Assembly: GCA_036245805.1 (NCBI GenBank)
Contig: BTRK01000006.1
Location: 34,972,901 to 35,036,900, forward strand
Length of the DNA: 64,000 bases
Direction of reading: 5' to 3'
Origin: Pristionchus mayeri
Taxonomy: Eukaryota > Nematoda > Chromadorea > Rhabditida > Neodiplogasteridae
Position numbers and translations under genes: made by a program. Positions 28,581 to 42,694 of the stretch are shown piece by piece. The notes beneath the pieces were generated by a model, which saw nothing but the letters and a program-made list of their open reading frames with translations, was not told the origin of the DNA and searched no databases. Each line of letters begins with the position of its first letter. Within the stretch, counting starts at the first letter, position 1.

Positions 28581-31500
28581 TTGATTCGATCGCTATTCAT
28601 CATCTGTCTCTCCCCCCCCCTCCCTCTGCCCGATCCCTTCCCCTTCCCCCTCCCCCCCCCTCCTCTCCTCCCCTCACTCGACGTATCACCTTTCCGTCTC
28701 TGTTATCCGTCCGCCCTCGGTGGCTTTTTACTCGTTCTCATCTGATTTCTCTGCCCCGTTCGCACCTTTTCATTCCACCCCCTTTCCATCCCTTCCACCA
28801 TCTCTGACGAAACCGAAACCATTCCGTCACGAATTGCATGAGTTCCTGTCATTAGAATGGATGGGACGGCATCGCAAAGGGAATCCTCCTCCTCTTCTCT
28901 CCCATACTGTCGTGTGTCATTTTGCCGACTGCCTTCTGCCGGTTCTTGTCCAATCTGCGTAATGAAACGCCGTCGTCGTCCCCTCTCCCTTATCCGAACG
29001 AGCCATCGTCCCCCTCCCCCTCCCCTCCCTTGCGGGTCTTGCTCCCTGAACTTTGGCGTTTGTTTTCAATCAAGAATTTCGCACCCATCAACCCTCTCGT
29101 CAGTCATCTTTCATTCTCGTTCCAACCCTCCTCCTTCAAACGACCGCGGGTAGTCTCTCATGTATTTTCCGAATATAAATTCATTTGTTATCGTCATTAA
29201 TTATCTCGGAGTGAGTATGAAGAAGAAGAGCGACCTATTGCTAATGACGACGTACATTTTTGTTTCCCTCACCACATCACGAGTTCCGATTCATTAGCCT
29301 CGCCTTTGTGTTGACTATTCCTAGATTAAGACGTTCGTGAAAATACCGCAAGGTAGACCGGAAGAGGTTCTTTCTCTGATGGAAATGCAGGGAAAAGCGA
29401 TTGGCGATTTGCTTGCATTTGCACAGCCGCTTCTACAGTGCCTCTTCCTTCCATGTATTTTTTCGTTTGGCCAATCCGACAGAGTGGGAAGAGGAATGAG
29501 GCGCGATCGTTGCTTCTTGTGCCGAAGAAGAGACCGTATTCGACGAAATGCAATGGGTTCTGTCTGGCAGAGCGGTAATGCGATTTGTGGGACTATGCCT
29601 GTGTGTGTCCAGTACAGACGAAGGGAATACAATCCGTCCCCCGCTCGCTCAATCGTACCCGCTCTGGGTCTGCACTAAGGAGGATACGAGTAGCAGGGGA
29701 GATTGGCTCTTACCGAGCCATAATTGTACTTGATTGCTCGGAAAACTCGAAGATAGAATTAGCTGACCGAAGTCGGGTCCCGAAAGTCACCCGCTATGAT
29801 TAAATGATCTCCGGTGCTGGTAAATTCCACCTGTGATTGCCATCAATCCCCCTTCATCCTCATCCGTTGCTAACGGTTTATGACAGGGGCTGCATATCTA
29901 TAGAAAGCGCTACGATTGGAGTTTATATTTGTCAGCAGTTGTCTTCAGTCTGCTTTTGTGTTTATCTGCATGTACTGTATATTATTCGCCATTTATATTC
30001 TCTAATGCCAGTCAAATAATATGACTGCATGCATGAACTTCTCTTGAGTGCAATGATTAGGGAAATACCATATGACCGAAGGAAGTATTGCGAATATCAG
30101 CAGGCGTCCCCAGCGTGATCATATAGTCCTTCTCGAATATAGCCCCTCATAACGCAAAGTCATTCTAATGCTCGTCTCTTTTGCGGGGTTTCATCGATTA
30201 CAAACCGCGAGCTTTCCTTGACAGGAAGAGACTTTTCCGCTCGAAGAGTTCCAATTTTTCGGTAAACACAAACTACGCGGGCCGAGCCCACCGACACATG
30301 TCCATAGTCGTGCCGTTCCCCCTTCGACAGTTGTCTTCTGTGTCTTGGAGCATCCACTTCCCCGCCCATTCGACCCCCCTTTCACTCCCCTCTAATATTC
30401 CCTGTCTTGTTATTGGTTGATTCTGCACCGAAACGGGCCAAAAACAAGATCGGTGTTGTGCCAGCTTTTAATTCACTGTCAATTCCGGAAATGGCTCGTT
30501 TTATGCGTGTTTTGCGTGTGCCTTTCTCCTGAACATACCATCGATCCCCCGGATTACGGTAGCAGAAGTCGTGAAAACGGCAGTTACATTGCGTCATCTC
30601 TAATTTCGGGTTGCTCCTATAATTGTAAGTGTGATGCACTTAAGAAGGGCGTTATCCTTTGTGTCTTTGCTGTGGTTTAGTCGTGCCAAATACACTCTGG
30701 CCAAGATTAATTGCGAGGTGAAACCCACGCTCTGAATCTCTTATCAGGAGACTCGTGAATGGCCACATAGCGGAACCCCACATTAGTCTATCTTCGGATG
30801 TTGTTCTGATTCTCAGAACCGGTGTGTTACTTCCGTGTTTGGATCATCATACGGTACGGTAGTTTGCAGATTAACTAGCGGATGCGCAAAAACATTGCAC
30901 GTCAACCTTTCGTCGACCAAGTCCGTGGAATTCCCTGACAGCTAATTTAACCTGCCGAGTGATTGACAGTGGTTTATACTTGGATCTTTCGTAAGTGAGA
31001 AGGAGGGAGGAGATCCCAACTCGATTCACGGTCAAATCAAGCGAGAAGAGGGTTGCTCTCGAGTGTCTCCTTCTCTCCTTTGTTTCGCTCTTTGCATCTT
31101 GACGAAACAGCATTACGCCGTTGTCTTCCTCGAAACGCGGATCTTTTCCTTCGTTTCCTTTCGAGACAATCCGTTGTTTCTGCCTATCGTCTCCTCTTCT
31201 ATTTGTCGTTCCATAACTCTCTGTGTACATGATTGCAACGAGTGCATACCTATTTTCTCGACTTTTTCTCCTCGACTGTGCCATCAGCATCGTTCTGATT
31301 TGCGTTGATTACTCTGCGAAGGCGTGGGAGAACCTTGGACTTCTTCATGCCGAGTGCAGCTTCGTTCCTAGTATTCGTCCCTTTGCTATGTGAATGTGTT
31401 TCCTTTTCCGTCCTCGTCTCGTTGTCCTGTCATTCGATGTATTATTCGAGAGGGATTCGCTTCCTCATTGGATCCATCGTTCCCACGAATCAAGCACCAC

Positions 31501-34500
31501 CCTCTCCTTTGGTCTCCTCAAATCGTCCCGTTCTTCTTTTCTTCTCTTTTACCGATCGTCGAATCACACAATGATGCCGGTCGTTTTTCTCCATCACGAG
31601 AAGGAACATTCCTTGTTAATCATTCGTCTCCCCTCGTATTCTTCCTCTGCTTTCCCCTCTCTCTCCCCTTCATCAGGACTCTTTTGACGCCTGTATGCCC
31701 GTCTCCTCCCTGGAATACTCTCCAGTTCCTATTATTTACCGACGATGCTCTTGCCCTCTTGTGAAACGGACCTTGATGTGGGCGAATCCCTTCGGTTATT
31801 AATGTCCCACTTTCTAGTGAGCGGACAGTTTACACTAGTCTGACACGGAATGGTTTACACTTCGCACCATTTCCGGCTCTTAGAGCCCCGTTTACTCTTC
31901 ACTCGTTATGGCTCGTTACTATACTTCACCAGACGAGAATGGCAGGCTGGTAATGGACAGGTACGAGAAGTGCGCGACGAACAGCCAAACACTCATTTAT
32001 CACTCGACCATCAGTCTGTCTCTCTCCATTCCTCACACTCTCTAGCTCTCTCTCTCTTTCTCTGATCCTCGAGAGACGAAGAGATCGCGGTCTTCAAGTG
32101 CACTGATCACTCCGTGAATCACAGTCCCATTCTTCCCTCCTCCTCCTGCATTCTTCGTACCGGAGAGATGCTTTCCTTGAAGGAGATTAACGATTTTTTC
32201 GGTTCTTCACAATTTCTGGCTCTTCGATTTCTTGCGTATTAGGAATTTGGTTCCACTCCTAAATCAGCCACTTCCTTAATCCACAGGTGGTTTAGGCTCG
32301 TGGCTCACATGACTTTTCCTTCCTCTTATTTAGGCAGCTCATTTCCACACAACTCCCCCCCCCTGGGCGGAAGAGTGATTGCAAGATAAGATAGACTCAT
32401 CTTAGCTCTCTCGGGGGAAGCAGGCCCTTCACTTCTCCCCTCACAACTACGCCCTAGTAAGCCTAAATCCGGACTCGCTCCTCTATTGACGCGCCGGGAT
32501 TTCCTTGTTCGAAATGCAGGACTTTGAACTCGTACAGCACTTTCCTCTCTCGTTGCCCTATCAGAAAAAAAACATGTTCGCTCTTCGAACAATCGGTCTT
32601 AGGTTTGACGCCCGTCCTTATTTACGATTCATTGCTTTTGCCCCCACCCAAATGATATTTTGAGACTCGAGAGAGGAGAACCTCCTCATAGCTGACTTCT
32701 TCGTACACCTGTGCCCAAAAGGGGCTCTAATGGACGATCGGGGATTGGACTTTATTTCCCATTAATATCACATCTGAATAGTGAAGTTACTAGAAGAGAC
32801 GCGCGTTTATTCGTTCCCAGTTTATTCGAACCCTTGCTTAGATTCAATCTCGATGTGCCGTTTATTGCAGAATATGCTCCCTTCACAACAGTGTAGCAGG
32901 CTATCCAGGCAATATTGTGCGCTTGAGGGCTTGAACAAATGGTCAATCTTTCCTAACATTCCGGTCTTTGACTGTTTGTGGCATGTAGAAACAGAGGTTT
33001 TCCGAGAATCTTAGCTGAGTTGGCGTTTGGCAGACAGGAGATTCTGTCTACGGGAACTTCCAAGTCAGAGATCGGGTGGGTGCGAAATGTTTGAGTCGAG
33101 ATCAGAATGTATACCTTCAATTAACGGGTGCTTCCTGTATGTGGAGGGTAAAGGGAGTAGACTCCATTCCCACTTTCAGTCTCTCCTCAACTCTTCTTTG
33201 ATCGCACGTGTCTGTGAATGATTCAGAGGATTCACGCGAATCCTCATTGAGACTGAAGATCCCACGACTTCTCTTAGTCCTTCCTTCAATCTCATCTCGA
33301 GTTGATGAGGTCATCCCTTCCGCTCTCTTGAGCCCTTGATGCTCTTTTCGAACCTGTCACGAATTTGGGGTCTCCGATTTGGGTAGCATTAACCTTTCAT
33401 GTTTCTCGTTGCTGCTTTCAAAATGCATTCTCCGATCTCAGGAATCGTGTTCTGATGGCGGGTGGTATTAATAGACATAATTAGCAACTGGTCCATAGTC
33501 ACTACTCACATTCTACATCGACGGTAATTGAAAGTAACAACATTCATAATTATAGGAATACCTTTCACTGAGAATGAGATGGTTAGAGAGACTAATATAA
33601 AAATAATGAAATAGACAACGAAGGAATAGTGTCGTCATACCGAAGAAACCATACGCTTTTCCACAGGGAAATTCGAATCTTGGGCTGAATTCAATTGCCC
33701 TGAAAGTACCTACCGACGGAAGGCTTCGTTGCGTTTCGAGGAGATTGCGATGATGGGGAAATGGTGTTGCACAGTTTTCCCATGTTGTCCCCTCAGTATT
33801 TACCATGAGCACCGCTAAAATCTCTCTGAGAACTGCACCCTAGCACGTCAGCCCCGTCCCATTTTTCTCCCACAACGCACATATCTTTGAAACTTGTCAC
33901 GTATTTGGTTTATGAGACTGATTGCCTTTTCTCGTTCCGTGTCAATCTCCGTTCTCATGCGTGAACTCAATGGTCAGCATCCATGCAGTCTTTTCCATGC
34001 TTCTTCCCACCCAGATTCGTCCTTATCTCATCCTTTCTCCTCTTCTTCTCACTTTTTTTCGCACTTCCGTCAGATGGCTGAGCCCTCTGCTTGTCTCTTC
34101 CCTCCACTTCCTTCACTAAATCGCCTTTGCTCAACCTCGGTCGCACGCCTTTCACATCCACAGTTTCAGCTTCCGCACTCAGTTCTTTTATCGCCTTCCC
34201 TTCCCCTTTACGATATGTCGTCGAGTGTAGTGGCTGTAGGGTGCTCATCACTTCACTCCATTAGGATTCTCGCTTCCTCCTTCTCTCTGGGGGGTTGGTT
34301 CATCCCTCTTCCGACTGTCGGTAAACACCCGACTTACACAGTTCTATCAACCACTATCTTCTCGTCAATTCGCCCCTTGTATCCGAGGCACGTGTGTACA
34401 GAAAATAGAATGGAGATACAAGCAATGCTCATTCATTATCCTTCAACACAGGGCCAGTGGGGAGACGGGAAGGGCTCCCCCCCTCCTCATTCACCCTCTC

Positions 34501-36301
34501 CCACTCCTCTGTTGTTCGTCACTGTTTTCTTCGAGAGCCGCTCCACTTTCACATTGAGATACGGTTCCATTCCAAATGTATACGGTAGTATACCGTACCA
34601 GTCAAGAGCAAAAGTCTCGAAGATTCATTGACGGACCGTGCTGGAATATCTAAGGAGAGAGGGAGAGAGCAAATCCTGGGGGCGCTCCCACGATCTCCTT
34701 TTTCGCCTCGATTCGACTCCATCCTCCGCTGTCTCAAGATCTGTCTTAAGGCGAATTCTACTCGTTTTCCGTACCATTTAGCTCTTAAAACGGATGCGAA
34801 GGCGGTGCGTGACAGACAAAAATAAGAGGGTGTGATGAAGTGTATAAGCGACCACTCTGCTGCTGGTAACACTCGCTGCTCAGCCTCCACAATTTCATTT
34901 GTCGTCTTCTCACTGGCCGCTTCTTCTCTCGTTTCTCCTCAGTCATCACGAGCACTTTGTTCCCAGTTTGAGGGGGCGGAGCAGAGGGATGAGATGGACA
35001 AGGTGATATTTCCAAACATGTCCACCAATAGATCCGCTTCCCTGTCAAATCTAGTGCGTCGTCGTTCCATGGGCGAGTCACTCATCATTTGAGCTCTCGT
35101 TTACTTGAATAAACCAGCGGAAGGGAGGAAATAGCCAAAAGCTGTGGACCTCCCTGGTAATTAGACACTTCCGCTCTCAGTTTGAGATTGATTGTTGATC
35201 CGTTCGCATTGTTCTCGTCGATCCCATCTCTTACTTTCTTGTTACGTCAAATCTGTACCATTTCTACTGAAATTCACTCCCGGAACAGTGAACTCGAGTA
35301 TCACATTGTTACCGCGACAATTAAATTGATTCCAATCAATTTTTACGGTTAGCATATCTTGCTTTTCACTGAATTGACCACTTCTCAGAAGTAGACTTGA
35401 TCAATTTTCATATTTGATCGCGACGTCACGATCTTCTCAGTAAGTTGGTTGCTCATATCCTTCAAGTTCTGAAATTGAAATGGTCAGCTACCGAAGGAGT
35501 GAAAACATGGAATTCTTCCTCATATGAGTACGCCTGAATCTAGTATATTCCGCGTGTGTTTTGGCCGTCGTCTCGTTCCCTCCTCCTCGATTCGCAATTT
35601 CATATGGAGAATCGCACCTCCTCCCACCGCCTCGTTATTCCTCGACCCTTGAGAAAGATCACTGCTATAGAATGCGAGCGACCCGTGAATACGCGATGAA
35701 AACTCTCCAATATAGCTATGGAGCACTACTATTTTAGTCTGAAAATTACTCCGCCGCAAAAATCTTGCAATGAAAATAGCTAGGGAAATTATCCGAATTC
35801 GTGTACTTCACTTTGTTTTCTTTGTCTCATCCGAATGCAATTTGCTCCACCCACTGGTTCTTGCCCTTTCCTCAATGATCACTCCAATCTCCGCCTCTTC
35901 TCATTCGCTGTTCTCCATATCCTAAGCTCATTCTCCATGGATAACCTCGCGCCCTCTCCCAATTGACTCCGTCCTCTCCACGCCATCTCATAATGCAAGA
36001 GATATGATGTAGCCGGAATTGTCCCTCTAGTTGGGTGCTTCTTCCTCCCTCTTCCTCCCTCTCGAACCCAAGCTGCTTAAGAGGTCAAGCACTGCTGAAG
36101 TTGATGCCTTCCTCCCTTTGTCAACGCTCATACCTCGACAAATATTCGCTTCCTGGTTTTTCTCTTTGCATTGTGGATAGTTCACCTGCTAATGTGTATG
36201 CACGCTGCGAGAAGGAGGAGGGAGGGCCCTCCTTTACGGCGTCGTTGACTCCGCCTCTTCTCCCTGAAACTAGAATGGATCCATCTCCATTGCAGTGCCC
36301 G
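28581..36301. other. 7.7-kb intergenic region, pyrimidine-rich plus strand
   Basis: No supported gene. The plus strand is strongly C/T-rich over most of 28600-35200 (for example 28610-28690, 31050-31760), which suppresses stops and creates long chance frames, including one of 245 codons at 33894-34631. Ends at the acceptor ttgcag (36295) just before the aminergic receptor start. Confidence 0.55.
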
Positions 36302-36310
36302 ATGTCCTGA
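36302..36310 (+). promoter_or_regulatory. Minimal upstream ORF overlapping the receptor start codon
   Basis: ATG-TCC-TGA lies 7 nt after acceptor ttgcag; its TGA shares its last A with the receptor ATG (TGATG). If the transcript begins at this acceptor, ribosomes would meet this two-codon uORF first, a layout compatible with termination-reinitiation or leaky scanning. Confidence 0.5.
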
Positions 36311-39300
36311 TGGCGTCCACGACGATGACGACGTCTGCTCCGAGGAACACGTCGAGGGGAGAAGACGAGTGTGGGAGAGTGGGATGTCTAGATGCATTCG
36401 AAGCAGTCCCCACCATTGCATCTATGCTCATCGTCATGCTGGTATGCCAACACCTTTCTCTCAATTTGAAAATGATTGCATACTTCTCACCTAGAGTTTG
36501 AGTATATTTTCCAAGGAAGCCCCTCAGTAAATAAATTCCGAATCTCTCTGTATGTATTCAAAGCGGAGGTTTGGTTGCACTCATTCATTTGTTTTCTTTT
36601 CTTTTTTTCCTTAAACTTGTTTCTAAACTCTCCGTCAGACGTAGGTAATCTGTCTGAAACCATCAGCCGTAGCAATAGCAGAAAAATCATGGAGCAACAT
36701 CGTGTACGTTTTGAAATCGGTTATAATTCCTTGTCTTCCATGGCGATCTATGTATTTTAACCATACGAAACATCACTCTGGAGCCATTGGTTAATTCAGC
36801 ACAAAAGTCAATTTGATCAAGACAGGACCTTACTTTTATCGTCATTTCTAATTATCATTAGCTCGTGCGTTTGAAATGATTTGTGAAATGAAGAGCGCGC
36901 GGTCGAATTATCGTCGTGGGGTAGCTCTCGGATCTCATCATCGGCTTGTTTTTCTCACTCTCCCATCCATTGTTCACAGAGGCCGCCCCAATTACTCATT
37001 GCCCCAGTCGCATCCGAACAATTATGAGAGGCGTATTCGCTCTTGCTTTTCCTCCGTGGTTGATCGCGTGGGAGAGAAAGGATCGAACGTTTTCGACGTT
37101 CGAATGTCACTTTCTCTCGGAATGCAGCGAGACTACGTAATTGCCAACAGACCGTGAAGAATCGTTGACAGTTGAGGCGAATGTGACGTGTGGTCTCTGC
37201 TAGGCGACAACTTTAGACCACGCGAGTGTGCAGCACATGAATAGAGGGGAATTTCATGAGACCTATTTATGTGTTCGTCGACACTGTAATCGCATAATAG
37301 GAGCCCGTGAAGGATCGACGGCTGTAAACAGACTCAGATGCAGTTATTGACAGTAGCTGAGATATGGAATTACTGGACGAGATTTCCAAGCCTTTGAGAA
37401 GTTATCTAAAACTCTCAATTCTTCCACAATGCTTATGAGAGACTTTTTGAGTGAGTGAACATATCTGTAGATACCCTTGGCATTAGCGAAAAATCAAATT
37501 CCTCCAAAATGTGTACACATGTAATACTTGGTAAGTACTACTCAGACGTGGCATATTTAGTGTTCTAGATCAAGGGTTCGGGAACGAGATATACTCTGGT
37601 TCAAAAATTTCATTTTTCGAATTTTGCCGTTTCGCGATGGATCTGATCGATTCATATCTCTAAAAATTCATAATATTCGCTTGAGTGCACCAACCACGTT
37701 TCATCAGAATCGGATGAAAACTCGACGTGAAAACATCAATTTTCGATATATATTATTTTTAGCTATTTCAGATATGGTGGTATTGACACTTTTTATTAGC
37801 TTGATTTGTAGCTCTCACTGATTACTGTTTACTATAAAATTTTGAGCGAAAAATAAAAATACATGTTTGGCGAAATTTTCGAAAAACCGAAAAAGTCAGT
37901 TCGTAATAAAGTTTCAGGCTACCGTATCCTGTCATGAGAATACTTCGCAAATCAGCGAACATTGATGAATTTTTGAATCATTTGGAATTTGACTGTTTCA
38001 GTGAAGAACCTAACTGGCACATAACAGAGAACAACTGAAATCATTCGATAATGTGTTAAAATCGGTCAGAGATGTGACACTTGTGTAATCGTGCATTTTA
38101 CAAATTGCAGTAATTGACCGCTATCACTTCAAATGTATTGAAATCGTAATTTCGATACAAGTATTGACTATAGCTCATGAAAGTTTGCGAGAAAACTACA
38201 TGGGCAATAAGTTCAGGCAATTTGTAAAATGCACCATTACACAAGTGTCACACCTCTGACCGATTTCAGCACATTATCGAATGATTTCAGTTGTTCTCTG
38301 TTGTGTCAGATAGGATCAGCATTGAAACATTCAAATTCCAAATGATTCAAAAATTCATCAATGTTCGCCGATTTGCGAAGCATTCTCATGACAGGATACG
38401 GTAGCCTGAAACTTTATTACGAACTGAAATATTTCGGTTTTTCGAAAATTTCGCCAAACATGTATTTTTATTTTTCGCTCAAAATTTTATAGTGAACAGT
38501 AATCAGTGAGAGCTACAAATCAAGCTAATAAAAAGTGTCAATACCACCATATCTGAAATAGCTAAAAATAATATTAATCGAAAATTGATGTTTTCACGTC
38601 GAGTTTTCATCCGATTCTGATGAAACTTGGTTGGTGCACTCAAGTGAATATTATGAATTTTTAGAGATATGAATCGATCAGATCCATCGCGAAACGGCAA
38701 AATTCGAAAAGTGAAATTTTTGAACCAAAGTACATCTCATTCCCGAACCCTTGATCTAGAACACTAAATATGTCACGTCTGAGTAGTACTCACCGAGTAC
38801 TACATGTGTACACATTTTGGAGGGATTCGATTTTTTGCTAATGCCAAGCATATGTTCACCGGCTCAAAAAGTTTCTCTTATATCATTCTGCGCATCTTCA
38901 GATAATCGTGCTGGGCAATGCACTGGTCGTCATGACGGTCTACCGGGACAGCAAACTGCGATCTCAAAGGCAGAATTGGTTGATTGTCTCCCTCGCATGT
39001 GCTGATCTACTCGTGGGTCTCATTGTGATGCCCATCACACTCGCCTACGAAATCGCCGATCGATGGATTCTAGGTAAGAAGCCAACCGGAAGTGCGATTT
39101 TGCACATATTTCAAATCACGATTTTTCAGGAAAGTTCGTTTGCGAAATGTGGCTTGCGTTGGATGTCCTCTTCGTGACGGCCTCGATCCTCCACATCTGT
39201 GCTATTTCCCTTGACAGGTGAGAGACACGCAGGGATATTACTCCCGAATTAACCAGGAGACGACAATAAATAAACCCTCCATTAGTGAGGCCATGCGATG

Positions 39301-42175
39301 CAAAAATAAGCCCCTTCCAGATATTTCTGTGTCACGCAGCCGCTTTCCTACCCGAATAAGCGAACGCCAGTGAGGATGATGCTTATGATTGGTCAGTTGC
39401 ACTCTCATGTTTTTCCCAGCCATTCACGAAAGTAATTTTTTGGGAGCTCCTGAACTTTGTAACAACTTCCCCTTTCATTAGCCAATCGTCCTCAATTGGG
39501 TGGTGTTCGTGGGAAGTGTTTTTTTCGTAGGTGCCTCTTCCAGTTCCAGCCTAGATGCTCCAAATGAGATGATGAAAGTGAGGGGGGTGAAAGTGGAGTT
39601 CCTCTCTGCATAATGACTTGCATGATGTGCGCGGGTTCGGCGCTAAGAGAATTCAGACACGATTTGACGCTTTGAATGAACTAAGTCACCATGTGATCTA
39701 TATATTACCGGGATCGGAAATAGTAGTTATAACTAGCCAAATGAGGAGTAGTTCCGGGCGACTGCTCATTCATAGTCCGCATGCCGTTTCAATAAGGAGG
39801 AAGTTTGTAGGGATGAGGAGGGAGGCATCGCTTCCAAACGAATATTAGATTACGAGCGACGTACGCAGTTGCACTCTTTGAGAGATCCAGAAAACAGATG
39901 AGCATCAACAAACACTCCAGTTATAAAAACAACTGGGAGAGCCATTCATTGGATCTACCCAACCCTAGTTCTCAATAGGGGATCGGAAGTTACTTTGCCG
40001 GGCGATAAACATTTAAAAAAATTAATTTCAGGTCTTTCGTGGCTTGTCTCATTGCTAATTTCTTTACCACCAATTTTCGGGCTGCGACCACCCGGCAGGT
40101 ACCCGTTTTCTGCAAGGAAAAAGTGTATTCACATTGTCCATTGTAGGGGCGAGCGGGAGTGTTTTCTGTCTGATGACAAGGCGTACGTGATGTACTCCTC
40201 CTTCGGATCCTTCTACATCCCCGTGATCATTCTGGTAGCAGTGTACGCCAAGATCTACTCCATCACCATCCAACACAATCGGAATCGACTGAGGGAGACG
40301 GAACGACTCGACAAGACCCTCAAACTAGGCCTCAACAAGGGAGGCATGATGCGTGCGTTTTTCGATGTTTACTGGAGAGAGATGATTCAAAAAGTGGATA
40401 TAGGGAGAGGGGCTGAGCAGCTCTCTGAAACCAATATCGCCTGCCTGTGCTGAACAACAATAGACCCACATGTGTGCTCGATATTTTCCTGTGAGGGTGT
40501 AAGGGGACGTTGATTGAAAGGGGACCGCTCTGAGAAGAGAAGGCGAATGACGTGGAGGGTCGGGGCTATTCTCGCCTCGGCTCTATCCTCTTTCGGATTA
40601 GAGTTCGGAGGACTGACCAAAAGCCGAGAAACGTCGATGGAGCATTCACACGGAAAGTTCCGAAAAGCGCCTACTCTACCCCCCACTTCCGTAGTGACTC
40701 AAATTTCTTTCAATGTCAATTTTCGGGGACCTTTTCCGTACTATTCCATCAAAATCATTGAATAATATGAGTAAATATGTCAATTTCAGCAGCTCCAGTG
40801 GAGGTTGAATTGGTGGAGTACAACTCGGACTGCAATGACTATGATGCCCCGTCAGCTACAATTCCTTCCAAGAAAAACAACAAGGTACGCAGGGACGGAA
40901 AGTGCCCACTTCGTCATTCTCTGACTCCTTCAGTCACCAATTATAGATGCTCAGTAGCTATTAAAAAGCCATGATACTCAGAATCAGAGAATGAACACGT
41001 ATTCAGTTTGTGAAACCAATGCGTCAACAATTGCAGGGCATTGGTCACGTCTGCTGGCACATTCGAAAGATGAGCGACCCCACTCCAGCCAAGCTGAGCA
41101 GTGATGACGGAATGACAGGGCAAAAGGTGACGAGGACTAGACATAAACCTTCCAGTGCACTCAGAAATGCACCCAACTGGCCGTAGGAAGTGTTTGTTTC
41201 ATGGGCTAACTACGGTACTATCTTCCACGCATCGTTGAATGCATTTGAGACTAAGATGGGAGATTAGAAATGCTCGTTTCGGAAGTATTACCAGTGTCAA
41301 CAACACCATTTTGCAGCAGTCGTGAATGGGTCCGTTGCATAGATCAGCATGTTTTCGATATCTCAGTTGACTACGGTAATCGAATGGGCCATTTCAGTAC
41401 TCGATGGCGACGACGACTACAGACGTCAACCAGAGGGCTGATCAGGCACTTGCTAATGGACAGGCAGCTGAGAAACGACGGAGGAAGTTGAAGGCCAAGG
41501 TACGCTCCATTGCATCTGCACATTCCCAGAAACACAATCAAAATCACCTGCACATCACAAAAATGCAAAAAAAAATTTAAATGCACTTCCTTCCCCGAGG
41601 AATTTGAAACACCTGCGTGTTTCAACTTCCGATAGAAATGAATTGATAATAGTTGTGTAACCATTCGTAATTGAATACTTCCACATCAGAGTGATGTGGT
41701 GAACACGCGAAAGACTAAGGTGTTAATGCATTTAGCACCGTATGTTTGGCATGAAGGAATGATTTCTGAATTCAGGAGAGACAGGCGACTCTTCTCCTTG
41801 GATTGATTCTCTTCGCCTTCATTCTCTCATGGCTTCCGTTTTTCGTAAGTTATTTCGAAGGTGCACTCCGAGATCCGAAGAATGAGCAGGAGCAAAACAG
41901 AATAATTAAAAATTGCAGTTGATGTACGTCCTCTCCGCCTTTGACGTCAAAACTCCCGAGTTCATCTTCAAGTTCTTCTTCTGGCTCGGATACTGTAAGT
42001 TAATATCGATTTTAAAATCCATGATTTACCTTAATGATCCTTCTCAGGCAACTCCGGTATCAATCCAGTCATCTACACCGTCTTCAATCGCGAGTTCAAG
42101 CGTGCCCTCTGTCGACAACTAAGGAAGATGTGGCGCTTCTTCGAGCCTTTCTTCAACAAATCCACCGCCTACTAA
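36310..42175 (+). CDS. Aminergic G-protein-coupled receptor (tyramine/octopamine/dopamine-like)
   Basis: Rhodopsin-class receptor, 431 residues, twelve exons: 36310-36441, 38902-39073, 39130-39217, 39321-39391, 40032-40098, 40147-40352, 40790-40884, 41037-41126, 41398-41499, 41776-41844, 41919-41994, 42048-42175; phases match. Hallmarks: [10 protein letters not shown] (TM1), [15 protein letters not shown] (TM2), [12 protein letters not shown] with the amine-binding Asp (TM3), DRY in [14 protein letters not shown]2 cysteine [10 protein letters not shown], serines in [10 protein letters not shown] (TM5), [11 protein letters not shown] (TM6), [16 protein letters not shown] (TM7) and a cytoplasmic helix NREFKRAL. 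The third cytoplasmic loop is long (about 140 residues), typical of Gi-coupled amine receptors, and basic near TM6 ([10 protein letters not shown]). The N-terminus is short with one NTS sequon. TM6/TM7 look most like tyramine/octopamine receptors; the ligand is not determined. The first coding intron (2.5 kb) contains a foldback element. Confidence 0.93.
37430..38885. mobile_element. 1.45-kb foldback (long inverted repeat) element
   Basis: Two arms of about 670 nt (roughly 37430-38115 and 38216-38885) are near-perfect reverse complements around a loop of about 100 nt. Landmarks: ACAAGTGTCACA inside, TGTGTACACAT near 37503 and 38800, AACATAT close to both ends. Each arm has a mirror-image 65-codon frame (37624-37821 plus; 38503-38700 minus) differing at few residues. 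No transposase. It ends about 16 nt before the acceptor of the receptor's second exon. Confidence 0.85.
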
Positions 42176-42694
42176 CTCGATTATCTCCTGTGTCATTCAC
42201 TGTACTGGTTCTTCCCCCATCTCAGTCTCTTCAATCGCCAATACAATTGAATCGGTGTGGCTTTCCTCTCTTCTCATGGGTAGTCGCTCTCTCAATGAAT
42301 ACCGCTTCCTAGCTCGATCTTCTCTTCTCTCTCACTCGGGTCTTTCTCTCGCCATTCCACAAATTATCATGATCTTTTTCTTCTGCTATGTGTCAAAGAA
42401 TCACCGAGGCTTCTTGATAAAGTTTATTGAGATTGTGTGACGGCCACAATACTCTGTTATGAGTATTACACATATGATACCAGACAGATCCATGGAATAC
42501 AAGGTGGTCAATCATTCTCTATAATTAAGATGAAATATAGAAGAAAAACAATGAGAATACTCGCTTTTGGTATACTTGATGAATTATGAATGAACAACGT
42601 GATGAATTGTTATCGCGAAAGGATGTGTGGAAATGTTTCCTATTTGGCTCATCAGGGAAAGACATTGATTGAGCAAGAGGGGGGGGGGATATAT
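42176..42694. other. Short convergent spacer between two receptor genes
   Basis: About 520 nt holding the 3' ends of the two tail-to-tail GPCR genes; a G run lies at about 42678-42688. Confidence 0.6.

Noticed and set aside
28226..28807. 193-codon plus-strand frame overlapping the last exon of the ET/Ly6-like gene
   Set aside because: Shadow frame of the true exon 28305-28580, whose own frame ends in a convincing GPI signal.
33894..34631. 245-codon plus-strand open frame, the longest in the window
   Set aside because: Lies in C/T-rich spacer DNA, composition is dominated by Ser/Pro/Leu/Phe, no signal peptide, domain or splice context, and other frames are also open nearby.
39481..39600. Exon-like stretch ([16 protein letters not shown]) in the aminergic receptor between exons 4 and 5
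   Set aside because: Looks hydrophobic like TM4, but its frame does not fit the phase after 39391; exon 40032-40098 gives a correct TM4 in phase.
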